From Bacteroidetes bacterium GWF2_49_14 (lineage in GTDB: Bacteria > Bacteroidota > Bacteroidia > Bacteroidales > UBA12481), in contig MEOR01000043.1 of assembly GCA_001769295.1 (NCBI GenBank), forward strand, positions 1-32,720: a stretch of 32,720 nucleotides of DNA, in the 5' to 3' direction. Below the pieces are notes generated by a model. That model was not told the origin of the DNA and did no database searches. It saw only the letters and a program-made list of their open reading frames with translations. The position numbers and the translations under genes were made by a program. This document shows positions 30,829 to 32,720 of this stretch, piece after piece (positions within the stretch are counted from its first letter, which is position 1; each line of letters starts with the position of its first letter).

Positions 30829-31935
30829 TTATTTAGTTTGGATAAAAGGAGTTTTCACTATCTCCGCCTTAAGGTTTTTATTTCGGATCTGGATAAAGAT
30901 TTCTCCCCCTGTTTTAGCGAATTCAGATTTTACGTATCCCATGCCGATTCCGCACTGCAGGATCGGAGATTGGGAACCGGAAGTTACTTCACCAATCAGA
31001 TTGCCTGATGCATCAACAATCGGGTAATGCTGGCGCGGTATACCGCGTTCCTTCATCACAAAGCCCCGGAGCATTCTTGCAGGTTTATCTGCTTTCTGTT
31101 TCTCAAGCAATGGCCTGTCAATGAAGTCATTAGCCGGAATAAATTTCGTAATCCAACCCAAGCCGGCCTCTATTGGTGATGTTTCATCATTGATATCATG
31201 TCCGTACAGATTGTAGCCCATTTCTAACCGTAAAGTATCCCGGGCTCCCAAACCGATCGGTTTAATGCCGAATTCAGCTCCGGCTTCCATCACGGCATGC
31301 CATAGCTTTTCGGCATCTTCATTTGCACAGTATATTTCGCAGCCGCCGGAACCCGTGTATCCGGTGGTTGCAAACAGTACTTCCCTGATACCGGCAAAAG
31401 GTATTTTCTTGAAGGTATAATACTCCATGTCTTCAACCTTCACAGAGGTAAGTTTTTGCATTGCTTTCAGCGCCAGGGGACCCTGGATGGCCAGCTGAGC
31501 CGTGTCATCAGAGAGATTGACCAGATCTTTCCCGATGCTCAGTCCCATCTCTTTGGCATGTTTCACGCACCAATTCCAGTCCTTTTCGATATTGGCAGCA
31601 TTAACAACAAGCAGATAATCATCCGCACTATTCCTGTATACCAGGAGGTCATCCACAATTCCGCCTTTTCCGTTGGGAAAGCAGCTGTACTGAACCTTCC
31701 CGTCAAAAAGAGCAGCAACGTCATTTGTGGTTACTTTTTGAACCAGGTCCAAAGCTTTTGGACCCGTGACATGAAATTCTCCCATATGGGAAACATCAAA
31801 AACTCCTAGTTTTTCGCGCACCTGCATGTGCTCCTGAGTTATACCCGAATATTCTATAGGCATCAGATACCCGGCAAATGGTTCCATTCTGGCACCCAAT
31901 TGCTGGTGAAATTTTGTAAATGGCGTGGTTTTCAT
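30829..31935 (-). CDS. gcvT: Glycine cleavage system T protein (aminomethyltransferase)
   Basis: A 368-residue folate-dependent aminomethyltransferase that transfers the aminomethyl carbon from lipoylated GcvH to tetrahydrofolate. N-terminal [35 protein letters not shown] and the folate region [14 protein letters not shown] with the catalytic Asp are present; later markers are [41 protein letters not shown] and [20 protein letters not shown]. It heads the operon with serC, serA and the DUF1015 gene, linking glycine breakdown to serine formation. Genes gcvH and gcvP are not here. A TACATTTG -7 motif lies 37 bp upstream of the start. Confidence 0.97.
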   Translation of the reverse strand: MKTTPFTKFHQQLGARMEPFAGYLMPIEYSGITQEHMQVREKLGVFDVSHMGEFHVTGPKALDLVQKVTTNDVAALFDGKVQYSCFPNGKGGIVDDLLVYRNSADDYLLVVNAANIEKDWNWCVKHAKEMGLSIGKDLVNLSDDTAQLAIQGPLALKAMQKLTSVKVEDMEYYTFKKIPFAGIREVLFATTGYTGSGGCEIYCANEDAEKLWHAVMEAGAEFGIKPIGLGARDTLRLEMGYNLYGHDINDETSPIEAGLGWITKFIPANDFIDRPLLEKQKADKPARMLRGFVMKERGIPRQHYPIVDASGNLIGEVTSGSQSPILQCGIGMGYVKSEFAKTGGEIFIQIRNKNLKAEIVKTPFIQTK

Positions 31936-31971
31936 CCTGTTAAATAGAGAGTTAAAAAATCTGGATTATTA

Positions 31972-31979
31972 CAAATGTA
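31972..31979 (-). promoter_or_regulatory. TACATTTG, -7 element for the gcvT operon
   Basis: The minus-strand motif TAnnTTTG is the Bacteroidota -7 consensus. A TTTTTTG tract lies 14 bases upstream (31994-32000), a short spacing for the -33 element, so the full promoter is uncertain. The next gene start (gcvT, 31935) is well placed. Confidence 0.45.
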
Positions 31980-32082
31980 GCGGATTTTGAATTCAAAAAA
32001 GATGATATAAGTCGCATATTCCAGAGGGCCTGTGATAATATCAATATGTTGTATAATTTAGGTCCTAAAATCTGAATCTCTT

Positions 32083-32442
32083 ATGTCAGCAAAATTCACC
32101 TATGCCGATCTGGAATATCTGGAGAGCATGTCGATGGGCAGCAATGAGATGATTGTTGAAATGATCGATCTGTTTATTGAGCAGATTCCGGAGTTTACTG
32201 ACGGACTTGCGGCTCATCTTTCGGAGGCCGACTTTCCTGCCCTCGGAGCCCTCGCTCATAAGGCAAAGTCATCGGTTGCAGTAATGGGAATGAATAACCT
32301 GGCAAATGACCTGAAACAGCTTGAGCTTTCAGCTAAGGCAGGTACGGACCAGGAAACATACTCTGTCCTCGTAAACCGGTTTATTGAGCAGGTTATTCTG
32401 ACAGGCGAGGAACTTGGGGCATACTCTGCAACCCTCCGGTAG
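32083..32442 (+). CDS. Stand-alone Hpt (histidine phosphotransfer) protein
   Basis: A 119-residue four-helix Hpt domain. The phospho-acceptor His lies in ALAHKAKSSVAVMGM, with the helix motif that follows typical of HPt proteins (AHKLKGSSxxxG in others). Preceding helix: MSMGSNEMIVEMIDLFIEQI. No kinase or receiver gene is next to it, so its partners are elsewhere; the hybrid kinase at 8158 already has its own Hpt. It is divergent from gcvT and convergent with the S9 peptidase gene, with one base between the two stops. Confidence 0.88.
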   Translation: MSAKFTYADLEYLESMSMGSNEMIVEMIDLFIEQIPEFTDGLAAHLSEADFPALGALAHKAKSSVAVMGMNNLANDLKQLELSAKAGTDQETYSVLVNRFIEQVILTGEELGAYSATLR

Positions 32443-32443
32443 C

Positions 32444-32720
32444 TTACAAATGATCTTCAAAGTACCGCGTAACAGTCCGCATGAGGTGAACACGGTCTTT
32501 ACCCCTTACATTATGAGGATGGCCGGGATAAACCAGAAAATCGACCAGTTTCCCCTCCTCCACCGACTTCTTCAGGAAGGCAAGTGAATTCTGCATGACA
32601 ACTGTTTGATCCATATCTCCATGAATCAACAGAAGGCGACCCCTCAAATTACGGATTTGCCCCAACGTACTGACCTGCTGGTAGCCATCCGGATTTTCTG
32701 AGGGCATATCCATGTATCTT
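32444..32720 (-). CDS. S9-family (DPP IV/prolyl oligopeptidase) peptidase, C-terminal part
   Basis: The frame is open through the right edge (RYMDMPSENPDGY), so the gene starts outside. The visible part is the end of an S9 alpha/beta-hydrolase domain: LRGRLLLIHGDMDQTVVMQN, catalytic Asp in HGDMD, then VYPGHPHNV with the catalytic His. RYMDMPSENPDGYQ is the family stretch just after the nucleophile-containing region (Ser not visible). The enzymes are usually periplasmic or outer-membrane dipeptidases in Bacteroidota. Ends one base from the Hpt stop. Confidence 0.9.
   Translation of the reverse strand, partial: RYMDMPSENPDGYQQVSTLGQIRNLRGRLLLIHGDMDQTVVMQNSLAFLKKSVEEGKLVDFLVYPGHPHNVRGKDRVHLMRTVTRYFEDHL

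Overview
The window looks like a chromosomal segment of a Bacteroidota (Bacteroidales/Marinilabiliales-like) bacterium. The basis is indirect but consistent: paired FISUMP-domain surface proteins with Por-secretion-type (T9SS) sorting-like modules, a DUF4159 protein, an IntDOT-like tyrosine recombinase, short-type SerA with a Lys active-site variant, TAnnTTTG-type -7 promoter motifs, and few Shine-Dalgarno sequences. No taxonomic marker gene was available, so the genus is not assigned.

Bases 1-13540 look like accessory DNA. From the left: the C-terminal part of a protein built of near-identical 45-residue TPR units; a remnant of an unrecognised gene fused head to tail with a truncated FISUMP gene; a degenerate group II intron (about 3538-5549) whose deduced ends lie exactly between the last sense codon and the stop codon of a second FISUMP gene, itself broken by an in-frame TAA; a stretch of gene debris (T9SS tail, ribbon-helix-helix tail, other scraps); a three-gene overlapping signalling operon (AraC-type regulator with an HMA-like N-terminus, a 1017-residue hybrid histidine kinase with ten 21-residue coiled-coil repeats and a terminal Hpt, and a single-domain response regulator); and a tyrosine recombinase gene next to tRNA-Ser(CGA). 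This is the usual layout of an integrated island whose far end lies to the left of the window.

Bases 13540-32720 look like core chromosome: DUF4159 protein; an SPFH/band 7 membrane protein with a small ribbon-helix-helix protein; an ECF sigma factor with a small downstream ORF; uvrA and a small partner; an operon of acyl-ACP thioesterase, YggS-type PLP protein and a dihydroorotate dehydrogenase-like protein; an AlbA_2-domain protein and a second dihydroorotate dehydrogenase-like paralogue; an OmpR-type two-component system divergent from a secreted protein, with three TTAAC boxes between them; and a gcvT-serC-serA-DUF1015 serine/one-carbon operon. An orphan Hpt protein and the C-terminus of an S9 peptidase close the window.

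Several repeat families run through the core part: a GTAGAGACGCAT-type palindrome at gene ends (at least five copies, one of them a 56-bp double palindrome), a CTTTCGCCTTTTATC-type repeat found twice inside the DUF4159 gene, and a 14-bp tandem repeat upstream of the DUF1015 gene. The best candidates for something new are the stop-codon group II intron and the AraC/hybrid kinase/receiver operon.
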